This document shows, piece after piece, positions 18,876 through 28,115 of a stretch of DNA of 41,689 bases. Numbering within the stretch: the stretch's first letter is position 1; the number at the start of each line of letters is the position of its first letter. Below the pieces are notes generated by a model. That model saw only the letters and a program-made list of their open reading frames with translations. It searched no databases and had not been told where the DNA came from. The position numbers and the translations under genes are program-made. Source of the DNA: Syntrophaceae bacterium (GTDB lineage: Bacteria; Desulfobacterota; Syntrophia; Syntrophales; UBA5619); assembly GCA_003141195.1 (NCBI GenBank), contig PLLC01000061.1:22578-64266 (forward strand), read 5' to 3'.

Positions 18876-19003
18876 GATCCCCCCTTTATCGTCGGCATTC
18901 ACCTTTTTTGAAACCATTACGGAAGCGGATTACCCGTCCGACCTTCCCCATCCGAATTATATATATCACTTCAAACCGATCTTGCAACCCTGAAAATGGC
19001 GTT

Positions 19004-19019
19004 ATTATGGATCCATAAT
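19004..19019. promoter_or_regulatory. 16-bp perfect palindrome ATTATGGATCCATAAT in divergent intergenic region
   Basis: Sequence equals its reverse complement; lies between divergent genes. Confidence 0.5.
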
Positions 19020-19227
19020 CATTCCTTTCCCTCTGGACATTTTCGGATGTTTGTCGTATATACTCGCCGGATTTTCTATCCGGCAGCGTCCGGCGTTATA
19101 GATACGCATCCTCTTCAATCATAACGAAAAGATTCATTTTGCCTCCACGACTCGACCTGAGGCGGACGCGATCATGGGAAGCGCAATCGCTTCAGCAGCA
19201 TATCATACTTCCAAGGAGGGAATGGCT

Positions 19228-20418
19228 ATGGCGCTCGATTTCGAATTCACGCTGGAGCAGAAAATGATTGAGGAAATCGTCTGGCGCTGGGCATCCACCT
19301 GGCTGGAACCCCAGATGGAGGAGCTCTACGAGCAGGACCGGATGCCCCCGGACCTCTTCCGGGAGCTGGGCAAGATCGGCGTCAACGGCGTCGTCTTTGA
19401 GGAAAAATACGGCGGGGCCGGCCTCGGCTACGTGGAGACCCTGCTCATCTACGAAACCATCGCCCGGGTGAGCAACGCCTTGGCCATGACCGTGGGGGCG
19501 AGCCAGACCCTCTGCTTCGACAACTTCCGGCGGAATGCGACGGAGGAACAGAAGATGGAAATTCTCCCCAAGGCGTGCAGCGGGGAGTACATCGGCTGCC
19601 TGGGGATCACCGAACCCAACGCCGGATCTGATGCGATGGGGATGACCACCCGGGCAGTCAAGGTCAAAAACCACTATGTTATCCACGGGAGCAAGACCTT
19701 CATCACCAACGGCACCGTCGCCGATTTTATGCTCTTCTACGCCAAGACCGACCCTTCACGCGGTTCACACGGCATCTCCGCCTTTTATTTTTTGACGGAG
19801 GGGACAAAGGGGCTTTACCGGGAAAAAATCAAAAAGTGGGGCATGCGGAGCTCCCCTACGGCCCTGATCACCTTCGAGGACATGGAAATTCCAGAGGAAA
19901 ATCTCATCGGCGGCCTGAACCGCGGCGGGGCGATCCTCACCAACGGCCTCTGCACGGAGCGGATCACCCTGAGCGGCTGCTGTCTGGGCTCGCAACGGGC
20001 CTGCCTCGAACTGAGTCTGCGGTACGCCCGGGAACGGGTCCAGTTCGGAAAGCCGATCTCTTCCTTCCAGTTCATCCAGGGAAAGCTGGCCGACATGTAC
20101 ACGAGCTACATGGCCTCCAAGTGGATGGCCTACAGTGCCGCCGCCTACTGCGACTCCCTGGAAAAAAAGGTCGGGGGAAAGGGAACGGACCTCGACCGCA
20201 AGGCCGCCGCCGCCTTACTCTTCTGCGGAGAGATGGGCACGAAGGTGGCCGCGGACGCTGTTCAGATCCACGGGGGCTACGGCTACTGTCAGGAATACGC
20301 CGTCTCCCGGCACTACCTCGATCAGAAGCTCTGGGATATCGGCGCCGGCACCGCGGAGGTCCGCCGGATGATCATTGCGAGGGAGCTTCTCCGGGACAAC
20401 TTTCAGAGCGCCCGGTAA
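19228..20418 (+). CDS. acyl-CoA dehydrogenase
   Basis: LGITEPNAGSDAMGMTT, QIHGGYGYCQEY motifs; SD AAGGAGG upstream of MALDFEF. Confidence 0.93.
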   Translation: MALDFEFTLEQKMIEEIVWRWASTWLEPQMEELYEQDRMPPDLFRELGKIGVNGVVFEEKYGGAGLGYVETLLIYETIARVSNALAMTVGASQTLCFDNFRRNATEEQKMEILPKACSGEYIGCLGITEPNAGSDAMGMTTRAVKVKNHYVIHGSKTFITNGTVADFMLFYAKTDPSRGSHGISAFYFLTEGTKGLYREKIKKWGMRSSPTALITFEDMEIPEENLIGGLNRGGAILTNGLCTERITLSGCCLGSQRACLELSLRYARERVQFGKPISSFQFIQGKLADMYTSYMASKWMAYSAAAYCDSLEKKVGGKGTDLDRKAAAALLFCGEMGTKVAADAVQIHGGYGYCQEYAVSRHYLDQKLWDIGAGTAEVRRMIIARELLRDNFQSAR

Positions 20419-20615
20419 CGGATTACACGCAAAAAAACGCCTACCGCTGCAACTGGAGAAGCCAAAGTTTTCCGCTGAACGCTTCGCACGAAAGCGGCGT
20501 CCAGTCGTCTTTGACTTTTATCGCCGTCTCCGGTATATTGAGTTATAAATGTATCCCACGTTCCGAGCTTTCCTTCCCTTGCCGGCAACGATCGCGCGGA
20601 TAATTAAGAGAGGAA

Positions 20616-22379
20616 TTGACCATGAAGAGATTTTCTCTGCAACCCGAAGGCAACCTCAAACACGGCGTGAAAGAGGGGGGGGTGCAAAACGGCGGAGGCC
20701 GGTTCGGTAGAACGAATGCGCTGACAACGTTTCGAAGGTCCGTCATCCTTTTCGCCATGATTCTTCTTCCCATCTTTTTCTCTTCCCCGCTTTCGGCCCG
20801 TGAAGACAGCGCCCGTCTTGTTCTTCAAAAGACGGCGGGCATCAGCAAGAGCAGGGTCCATGTGGTGAGAAAAGGGGAGTGGATCGCCTGGATCCTCCGG
20901 AGCCAGTTCGAGGACGAACCGGTCCCTTACGCCCTGATTCGCCGGTTGAACCCCGGGATCAGGAATCTGAACCGGATATACCCCGGCCAGATGATCGTTC
21001 TTCCGGTCCCGGGTAGTTTAGAACCTTCCGAATCAATCTCCGACATCGGCAGAGAAAACTCCTCCCCGCCGGTTATTTACCGGATCCTGGAGGGGGACTC
21101 CATCAGCCGGATTATCCTGTCCGAAATGAACGTGAACCCCGCGGAAGCCCTCCCGGCCTACCGTCTCATCCGCAAGCTGAATCCGGAAATCCCGGATCTG
21201 ATCGAGCTTCAGGCCGGCCAGACCCTTCGACTGCCGGCGATTCCAACCCATCCGGTCGTCCCGTCGGCACCCCTGAAGACCGCCGTGCGTCTGGCGGAAA
21301 CGTCCGACGCGGAAACGGCGACGATTGCGGACTCCCTGCTCGGGATCATCCGGCCGGTCATCGGCCGGATGCGAGGAGCGGTCACCGTTACGGGAAGTTA
21401 CTTCATCCCCCTGCAGGAAACAACCCAACTCACCATCGACTGCTCCCTGATCCCGGTCGTCGAACTGGATGATGGAACAACGGTTCTCCTCGATTACGGG
21501 AATCGCCTGTCGGAGAATCTGAAAGGACTGATCCGCCAATACTGGAAAAATTACGCCTTTCTGACGATGGAAGAGTTTCGCGACGGACTCGGGGGCTTGC
21601 AGGGCATTATCCGCCATTCCCGAAATTACAGGATGGTTCGGGCCGACAAACCCCTGACATTGACCGTGAAGCCGGAAATCCTCGTCTACCCCGACTGGAT
21701 CATCACCGGCAAGGAGACGGCAGGCGGCGTAACCTACCGTCAGGGGCTCTTCCTGCTCGATCGGAGCGAACGACCCCTACCCGCAGAGGCGATCACTTTC
21801 CTTGAGAAAAATGGCCTCGCTGTGACGGAGATCGCCGAAGGGAGCGCGCTCTCTTTCCTGGAAACACCGCCAGCGCTGCGACCGGCCATTGCCGATTTGC
21901 GAAGTTTGAAGGGCATCGCCTTCGCGGAACAGCTTCTCACGACCCTGGGCGAAACGCCGGTCCGGAACGCCGAGGTCACCGTCTTCGATCAGGAGCGCAA
22001 CGGATTCAACCTCTCCGTCACGGCCGATCTGCTCATCCGAAAGGGAGAGAAGCAGTTCATCCTGCTTACGAAGAGGCTGCCCGAACAGTTCCTTCACATC
22101 CTCAGAGAGGCGGGTACGGAGGTGATCCCGATCGGAGAAAAGGATCAGGGCAGGTCCCTCATCGAAGGCGTGCTTCAGGGGCTGGGGATCCCCGTCTCCT
22201 TCGGTTATTTCTCCTTCCGGATTCCCGAGGAGGGCAACCGCCCGCGGCTTACGGGCTCCTTTTCCGCCCTGCGGGCGATGAACGAGGGGGAACCGATTTA
22301 TCTGATCGATTTCGATTTGCCTTCCGCTGTCCTGCCTTTTCTCAATGGCCGACGGGGAGGACGTGTCGTCCGATACTGA
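20616..22379 (+). CDS. LysM-domain protein (two LysM repeats)
   Basis: VHVVRKGEWIAWIL...LNPGIRNLNRIYPGQMIVLP and VIYRILEGDSISRIIL...LNPEIPDLIELQAGQTLRLP. Confidence 0.8.
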   Translation: MTMKRFSLQPEGNLKHGVKEGGVQNGGGRFGRTNALTTFRRSVILFAMILLPIFFSSPLSAREDSARLVLQKTAGISKSRVHVVRKGEWIAWILRSQFEDEPVPYALIRRLNPGIRNLNRIYPGQMIVLPVPGSLEPSESISDIGRENSSPPVIYRILEGDSISRIILSEMNVNPAEALPAYRLIRKLNPEIPDLIELQAGQTLRLPAIPTHPVVPSAPLKTAVRLAETSDAETATIADSLLGIIRPVIGRMRGAVTVTGSYFIPLQETTQLTIDCSLIPVVELDDGTTVLLDYGNRLSENLKGLIRQYWKNYAFLTMEEFRDGLGGLQGIIRHSRNYRMVRADKPLTLTVKPEILVYPDWIITGKETAGGVTYRQGLFLLDRSERPLPAEAITFLEKNGLAVTEIAEGSALSFLETPPALRPAIADLRSLKGIAFAEQLLTTLGETPVRNAEVTVFDQERNGFNLSVTADLLIRKGEKQFILLTKRLPEQFLHILREAGTEVIPIGEKDQGRSLIEGVLQGLGIPVSFGYFSFRIPEEGNRPRLTGSFSALRAMNEGEPIYLIDFDLPSAVLPFLNGRRGGRVVRY

Positions 22380-23370
22380 CAAGGGAGTGGTGTTGAAAAC
22401 AAAAGCCATTGCACTTTTTTCAGGAGGCCTGGACAGCATCCTGGCTTTCAAGGTGATCGCGGAACAGGGGATCGAGGTTTTGGGGATCACCTTTGAGACC
22501 CCCTTTTTCAGCGCCGCGAAGGCGCGCGAGACCGCGAAGAGGATCGGTCTGCCGCTCGTCGTTCTCGACATAACGGCAGAACACCTGCAGATGCTGCGGG
22601 CGCCCCGTTACGGCTATGGAAGGAACCTGAACCCCTGCATCGACTGCCACACGCTGATGCTCCGGATCGCCGGACGGCGGATGGAGGAGGAGTGCGCCGA
22701 TTTCGTCTTCACCGGGGAGGTTCTGGGTGAACGCCCCATGTCCCAGGGGAAACAATCCCTCTACGTTGTGGCCAAAAATGCGGGTTATCCGGACCGCATC
22801 CTCCGTCCCCTCAGCGCACAGCTCCTCCCGGAGACGGAACCGGAACGGTCGGGCAAGGTGGATCGCAGCCGACTCTGCGATATCCAGGGGAGAGGCCGGA
22901 AACGGCAGATGGAGATGGCCGTGCATTACGGCATCACCTCCTACCCTCCGCCCGCCGGCGGCTGCCTTCTCACCGATCCCCTCTTCTCCCGGCGTCTCCG
23001 CGACCTCTTTAACCGGCATCCCGACTACCGGATCCGGGACATCGAACTCCTGAAGGTAGGGAGACATTTCCGACTCACCGACACGACGAAGGCCGTGGTT
23101 GGACGAAACGCCAACGACAACGGCACAATCGAGAGGCTGTCCGAGGCGTGCGATGCGCTCATCTGGGTCGATCAATTCCCGGGACCGACCGTCCTGGTTC
23201 CCGGAGGCGGTGATGAAGAGACGCGGCGTCTGGCGGCCGGGCTTTGCGCCCGCTACAGCGACGCCCCCCGGGACCGCGAGGCGGCCGTCCATTGTCTCCG
23301 GGACGGGATCATGACGCCGCTCACGGTCCTGGCCGTAACACCGGAAGAGGCGGAACGCCTGCTCATCTGA
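22345..23370 (+). CDS. PP-loop ThiI/MnmA-like protein with DUF814-like C-terminus
   Basis: PP-loop ALFSGGLDS, CIDCHTLM, GGCLLTDP; start probably a GTG near 22390 rather than 22345. Confidence 0.8.
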   Translation: MADGEDVSSDTDKGVVLKTKAIALFSGGLDSILAFKVIAEQGIEVLGITFETPFFSAAKARETAKRIGLPLVVLDITAEHLQMLRAPRYGYGRNLNPCIDCHTLMLRIAGRRMEEECADFVFTGEVLGERPMSQGKQSLYVVAKNAGYPDRILRPLSAQLLPETEPERSGKVDRSRLCDIQGRGRKRQMEMAVHYGITSYPPPAGGCLLTDPLFSRRLRDLFNRHPDYRIRDIELLKVGRHFRLTDTTKAVVGRNANDNGTIERLSEACDALIWVDQFPGPTVLVPGGGDEETRRLAAGLCARYSDAPRDREAAVHCLRDGIMTPLTVLAVTPEEAERLLI

Positions 23371-23385
23371 TCTCATACGGTAATT

Positions 23386-24930
23386 CTAAAGGTGCTGCGG
23401 CCGGAGGAGATCATCGACGGTCTTGACCGGATTGAAGGTCGCGAGGGGCGCCTCGATGAATAAGGTGTTCCAGAAGGCCATCGACCCGTTCCAGAGACCG
23501 GGCCTCTCCAGCGCGAGAAGCTCCCTCCCCTTCTCCGACTTCCGTGTGATCGCCGCCGTTGCCGGATCGACGAACGCCGGGAGATCGAATTTCCGCCCGC
23601 GGAAGTCCCGGACGCCGCAGACGATATCGACGGGGTTGAAGTGCGTGGCGGATGACCAGACGGCGCGCTGTTTTGGATCGCCCCGGTCGATCTGCGACTC
23701 CTCGATGATCTGAAGGGAGGCCCCGCCGTTCCCGTCCGGATCATCGACCCAGAAAGGACCGCCGCCCGGCTCTCCCTCATTTTTCACCATCCCGCAGACC
23801 CGGAGAGGCCGGTTCAGCCACCCGAAAAGAAACGACCGACGCTCGGATCGGGAAAGATCCCGGAAAGCGGGCGGGATGCCGATGTTCACCTCCTTTTGCG
23901 CGAAATCGCATATCCTCTCTAATTCTTTCCCCGTGCCGTTCTCCTCCGCAAGAAGTCGAACACAGGCAAAGATCTCCTCTTGAAGCCGGATCAGATAGCC
24001 GGCCAGGAGCTTCTTCCAGAGGACCGTCTCCGTCTTGAGGCGATCCGGCACGGTATTGTCGATATTCTTGAGGAAGATAACGTCCTCATCGAGGAGATTC
24101 AGGTTCCGGAGGAGCGAGCCGTGGCCCCCGGGGCGGAAAATCAGTCCCCCCTCCTCGGTTCGAAAAGGGCGGTTTTCCGGATCGACGGCGATGGTGTCTG
24201 TTGCCGGATCTTGGGTGGAGATGCCGACCTCGAATACCGTATCCAGACGGGATTCGTAATCACGGATCACCCGCGACAGAAGCGCCCGGACGGCGGCCTC
24301 GTGTTCGTGGGAAACGGTACAATGGAGGCGGGAGACGTTTCCGGCATCCCGGGCGTAGAGGGCCGCCTCGACAAGGTGCTCCTCGAGGGCGGTCCGGCAC
24401 CCTTCCGGATGGGCGTGGAATTTCAAAAGTGCCTTGGGAAGGAGGCCGTAATTCAGACCCTCCTCCGTTAGGATGAAACGCAGGACGGCCGCCTCCTCCC
24501 GATTCGCAAGCAGGGAGTCAATATCCCTTCCTTTTGCGGCGATAACCGCCCGCAGATCGGGGAAGAAAGCATATCGCTTCAGGTCGCCGGCGAAGGCCGC
24601 TCGTGCAACCTCGTCAGCGAAACCGCCTGCATCGAGGCCGCGGTACCACTCCTGGAACATCCGGCTCGCCGCCCCGGACGCGGGAACGAATTTCATAAAC
24701 CGGCGCGTCCGGCGGGCCTCTTCATAGGCCGCCAGGAGGTTCTGCTGCTCCGCCTCAGGAATTACGACGATCCCGTCCCCCGCCCGGCAGGGCCGGTTCA
24801 GACGGACCGGCGGGACGCCCCGCCGGAAGATCTTGATCTGTCTCTCCACCTCCTCGACGTTCAGCCCCTGCGCGGTGATCTGTTTCCGGTCCTCCGCGGA
24901 CCACACGCCCCCGGCCGTGTTCCTCGTCAT
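23386..24930 (-). CDS. DUF4301 family protein
   Basis: N-terminal FRRGVPPVRLNRPCRAGDGIVVIP and FVPASGAASRMF pattern; 514 aa. Confidence 0.75.
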   Translation of the reverse strand: MTRNTAGGVWSAEDRKQITAQGLNVEEVERQIKIFRRGVPPVRLNRPCRAGDGIVVIPEAEQQNLLAAYEEARRTRRFMKFVPASGAASRMFQEWYRGLDAGGFADEVARAAFAGDLKRYAFFPDLRAVIAAKGRDIDSLLANREEAAVLRFILTEEGLNYGLLPKALLKFHAHPEGCRTALEEHLVEAALYARDAGNVSRLHCTVSHEHEAAVRALLSRVIRDYESRLDTVFEVGISTQDPATDTIAVDPENRPFRTEEGGLIFRPGGHGSLLRNLNLLDEDVIFLKNIDNTVPDRLKTETVLWKKLLAGYLIRLQEEIFACVRLLAEENGTGKELERICDFAQKEVNIGIPPAFRDLSRSERRSFLFGWLNRPLRVCGMVKNEGEPGGGPFWVDDPDGNGGASLQIIEESQIDRGDPKQRAVWSSATHFNPVDIVCGVRDFRGRKFDLPAFVDPATAAITRKSEKGRELLALERPGLWNGSMAFWNTLFIEAPLATFNPVKTVDDLLRPQHL

Positions 24931-25040
24931 TTCTTTCTCTCATTCTTCCCTTTTCGGATCTTTTCGGACGGGAGCGCCTTCCGATCCCGCAACACACGGG
25001 CGATATCCTTCTGCCGTCTTGACCCCCTCTGTTTCGCCAT
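24927..25040 (-). CDS. 37-aa basic small ORF MAKQRGSRRQKDIARVLRDRKALPSEKIRKGKNERKK
   Basis: Strong SD TAAGGAGCCT-ATG and 4-bp ATGA overlap with the DUF4301 start. Confidence 0.55.
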   Translation of the reverse strand: MAKQRGSRRQKDIARVLRDRKALPSEKIRKGKNERKK

Positions 25041-25113
25041 AGGCTCCTTACGCGGTTTTCATCGACGGGGCGAGATGGCGCCCGTAGCCGTAACTCCCCG
25101 GAACAGGGAATTA

Positions 25114-25623
25114 TCACTCGATCAGCACCAGGCCGTAGTAATTGGCGTCGTCCGAGTAATCCTTCACCACCTCAATGGGGTAGCCATTGGCCCGGACCGT
25201 GGCATACACGTCGATGCCGCAGCCCTCCATGGAGGGACGCGCCTGCTCGGTGTGGATGCATCGCTTGGCATTACATTTCGCGCACAATTGGCATGGCCCG
25301 CTTCCCAGGCCAAAGGCCTTGTGAAAACCGGCCAGAAATATGCGGCGTTCCAGGTCGCAGACGATCGCGGTGGAGCTGCCGATCTCCTTGCAGTGGATCA
25401 GGATGGCGCATTGGTAACTGTCGATCACCTCCCGCGTCTCCAGGTAGGTGGGCGTATGCGGCGGGCAGCAGAGGCTCGTGTTATAGCCGCCGCAGCCGTA
25501 CCGGCATTTGAGTCTGACCCAGGGCGCAGTGACGATACTGGCCGCTTCGATCAGCTTGGCTTCCAGCGCCCCCAGTTCGCGGGCGTGGCGGAAGAAGGTC
25601 TTAATGGTTGATTTGGGAATCAT
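25114..25623 (-). CDS. DUF2284 metal-binding protein
   Basis: Cys-rich CRYGCGGYNTSLCCPPHTPTYLETREVIDSY...GPCQLCAKCNAKRCIHTEQARPSMEGCGIDVY. Confidence 0.85.
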   Translation of the reverse strand: MIPKSTIKTFFRHARELGALEAKLIEAASIVTAPWVRLKCRYGCGGYNTSLCCPPHTPTYLETREVIDSYQCAILIHCKEIGSSTAIVCDLERRIFLAGFHKAFGLGSGPCQLCAKCNAKRCIHTEQARPSMEGCGIDVYATVRANGYPIEVVKDYSDDANYYGLVLIE

Positions 25624-25949
25624 GGTTATTACTTTCCGTTACAGATCCTCACTTCAATTTTGGTGCGTTACGGCATACACCCGCCTAACACATACTGTTC
25701 CAAATCATTCTACCGTTTCTCGGCAAATTTATCCTTCGTATTGGAGGAAGTCAATCCCCGTTATTTCTTTCTTTTTGATGTCAGCCTTTGCTGCGTACGC
25801 CACCCGTCTCACTTTTGCTCCGCCCTTTAGAAAACGACAACACCTACAAACAAATGATCTGAGATGGTTGTAATGACCGTAGATTATCAAGAGAAATGGT
25901 TGATAATGTCGGTGGAGAGGTACCGTTCCACCACCTTGTTGGACATTCT

Positions 25950-26858
25950 TCATTCTTCCGTGAAGTAGTCCGAGTCGATTTTCTTCAGCTCGTATGTTGC
26001 GATGGTTGAGACCCCGACATTGTGATCAATCATGAGCTGGGCCAGCGTCTCGCCATCAATCAGAACGATCTTGGTATCAACGCGCGAAACGTAGTCCATC
26101 GCATCGCTGGAGAAATTGGACGTACTGATAAAGAGTCCTTTCTTTGCGCGTTGTCCCGTCAATGCCCCGACGAATTTCTGTATCTCTGGCCGTCCGACAG
26201 TGTTCTCCCACCGTTTCGCCTGAATGTAGATTGTGTCGAGCCCGAGTTTGTCTTCTTTGATGATCCCGTCGATTCCACCATCTCCTGATTTCCCTATTGC
26301 TTTTCCTGCATCCTGGCGCGTACCTCCGTACCCCATCTTGACGATGACCTCAACGACGAGCCGCTCGAAGAAAGAGGGTGTGCAGGATTTCAGCTTTTGG
26401 AGAATTTCTGTCGCCAAGCTGTCGCGGATTTTCTCATGGGCCGATTCAAGCGCTTCTTCAGGCGTTCCCGACTGTCCGTTTTCGTTGTCATTTGTGGATT
26501 CCGGTCGTTCGCGGTGGGTTTTTCGGAAGGCCACATATTCGGGAAATTGGTGGAGATACTTGAGGTTGATCAAGGTTGGATTCTTGCGGACGGTCTCCAA
26601 TCCTCTTTCTGTGATCCTGTAGATACCGCGCTTTGGAGTTTCGAGTAGGCCCGCCATCTTCAAGTGTGACTTGGCCCATGCAACGCGATTACGGAATATT
26701 TCTTGTACGCCGCTGGGAAGAAGAGCCTTGCGCTCGTCATCCGTCAACTTGAACTGATCAGCAAGAGTATCGGTCGTCTCACTGATGGCGTGTTCCTTTC
26801 CGTCGGCGCAGAGACGCATCAGCGGTAACATCACGCTTTGGAAATCGGGTATCGCCAT
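25950..26858 (-). CDS. mrr: Mrr-type restriction endonuclease (N-terminal winged helix plus Mrr_cat)
   Basis: GDGGIDGIIKEDKLGLDTIYIQAKRW (D..QxK nuclease core), GLFISTSNFSSDA; SD AGGAG upstream. Confidence 0.92.
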   Translation of the reverse strand: MAIPDFQSVMLPLMRLCADGKEHAISETTDTLADQFKLTDDERKALLPSGVQEIFRNRVAWAKSHLKMAGLLETPKRGIYRITERGLETVRKNPTLINLKYLHQFPEYVAFRKTHRERPESTNDNENGQSGTPEEALESAHEKIRDSLATEILQKLKSCTPSFFERLVVEVIVKMGYGGTRQDAGKAIGKSGDGGIDGIIKEDKLGLDTIYIQAKRWENTVGRPEIQKFVGALTGQRAKKGLFISTSNFSSDAMDYVSRVDTKIVLIDGETLAQLMIDHNVGVSTIATYELKKIDSDYFTEE

Positions 26859-26874
26859 TGTCTTATCTCCTCTC

Positions 26875-26933
26875 GTCCAACGCCTGGGTCAGTGGTAACC
26901 GGTTTTTCGGCGATCCACTGCACCCGATTATGC
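26875..26933 (-). other. candidate attC-like (59-be-like) recombination site between HNH and Mrr genes
   Basis: Minus strand GCATAATCGGGTGCAGTGG-loop-CCACTGACCCAGGCGTTGGAC; 10-bp stem with one bulged G; ends in GTTRRRY heptamer next to the Mrr RBS. Confidence 0.4.
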
Positions 26934-26960
26934 GCTTCTCTTTGCTGCTATCTGGGTTGT

Positions 26961-27818
26961 TCAGCCTCTATACTCTACTTCAAACCGATCAACTCCACGA
27001 CTGCCATCCAACTTGTATTCCGTCAAACGGTGGTGAGCGTTACACAGCCATACACCATTTTGCAGCTTATCAGAACCACCATCTTTGTACGGTGTTATAT
27101 GGGCGCCCTCTACTTGCCCGGAACACGGTGTTTCTATGACGCCTTTGGGCAGATTCTTGATTTTTCCAATCTCGCACTTACTATCTATGCTTTGTAAGCT
27201 CCTGTTTAAAGAAGCATTCCTCTTAAATACAGGCTTTGACGGATACAACCATAGAAATAGATCCCAACTATTCTGTATTATCTCGCCTATCGCCTCCTGG
27301 TTGAAGTCGCTCGCGAGACACACCCCGAAAATGTTCCCAACCCCCGTCTTCCCAACCTTGGATTTACCGAATACCGTTTTTGTAAAGCCAGCTGCTTCTA
27401 ACTCGTCAAGTTTGTTCAAAAACACTTCTAAATGGAGGGTCCTAATCTCCTCCTTAATACCCCTTCTTGAGAAGCGCAAGTAGTTCTCGTCTCTGTATTT
27501 CGCGGTATTTGCAATAATTGCCCTAAATGTTTCGTAGTCGAAATTATTTTTGAAGAACGACGACATTATAGGAGTGTGCGCTAATGCGAAAAGCAACCTC
27601 TTTTTCTCTTTGTTGACGACATACAGGTAACCACTGCGGTAGTCATTACGCCTATTTCTGTCTGCCTTTTGGAAATATGAAAATGCTAAATCCAAAATGA
27701 AATATTCTTCTCGATTGTTTACCCTTCGGAAGATGGCTTCTCGTCCCAGTTTATCAGAAACCGTTTTAACTATGGCAGCTACCATTTCGGGAGGTTGGCG
27801 TTTTATGCAAATCGGCAT
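26961..27818 (-). CDS. HNH endonuclease domain protein
   Basis: CEIGKIKNL...C...EGAHITPYKDGGSDKLQNGVWLCNAHHRLTE HNH motif; locally AT-rich. Confidence 0.85.
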   Translation of the reverse strand: MPICIKRQPPEMVAAIVKTVSDKLGREAIFRRVNNREEYFILDLAFSYFQKADRNRRNDYRSGYLYVVNKEKKRLLFALAHTPIMSSFFKNNFDYETFRAIIANTAKYRDENYLRFSRRGIKEEIRTLHLEVFLNKLDELEAAGFTKTVFGKSKVGKTGVGNIFGVCLASDFNQEAIGEIIQNSWDLFLWLYPSKPVFKRNASLNRSLQSIDSKCEIGKIKNLPKGVIETPCSGQVEGAHITPYKDGGSDKLQNGVWLCNAHHRLTEYKLDGSRGVDRFEVEYRG

Positions 27819-27898
27819 AAAATCCCCTCGACTTCTTTATGGGCAATAAAAAACCCATCTCTTTTTCCATGAGACGGGGTATTTGTCAGCCAGTCCAT
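27803..27898 (-). CDS. candidate 31-aa leader ORF MDWLTNTPSHGKRDGFFIAHKEVEGILCRFA
   Basis: SD GGAGG with 5-nt spacing to ATG; stop lies inside the HNH start region (16-nt overlap). Confidence 0.4.
   Translation of the reverse strand: MDWLTNTPSHGKRDGFFIAHKEVEGILCRFA
27848..27880 (-). terminator. intrinsic-terminator-like hairpin upstream of the HNH gene
   Basis: Minus strand CCCGTCTC-loop-GAGATGGG stem followed by TTTTTT. Confidence 0.55.
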
Positions 27899-28099
27899 AT
27901 TTTCCTCCAGCATGGTTACACGGGATGGAACTCTGTCAACTGTGTTTTATATGATGAGCTTATTATCACGATTTCCATTCAAAATCTACTATATCATAGA
28001 AATTTGTGAGCCTAACGACTCCAGGAAGAACTCCGAAAACAACATAAGACCCGGCTCTTTGCTGAAAAACGGGGTTTAGGTAATCTGTACATCGTATCC

Positions 28100-28115
28100 T
28101 TAAGAAGCTTCTTAA
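28100..28115. promoter_or_regulatory. 16-bp perfect palindrome TTAAGAAGCTTCTTAA
   Basis: Identical to its reverse complement; non-coding AT-rich region. Confidence 0.4.

Noticed and set aside
25684-25690. GTTAGGC (minus), possible second attC R' box; same heptamer at 28011-28017
   Set aside because: No convincing stem or RYYYAAC partner at the right distance; could be chance, so kept out of the cassette claim.
25729-25953. 74-aa ORF overlapping Mrr stop (ATGA)
   Set aside because: Covers the hairpin/heptamer region and shows no recognisable family; more likely non-coding.
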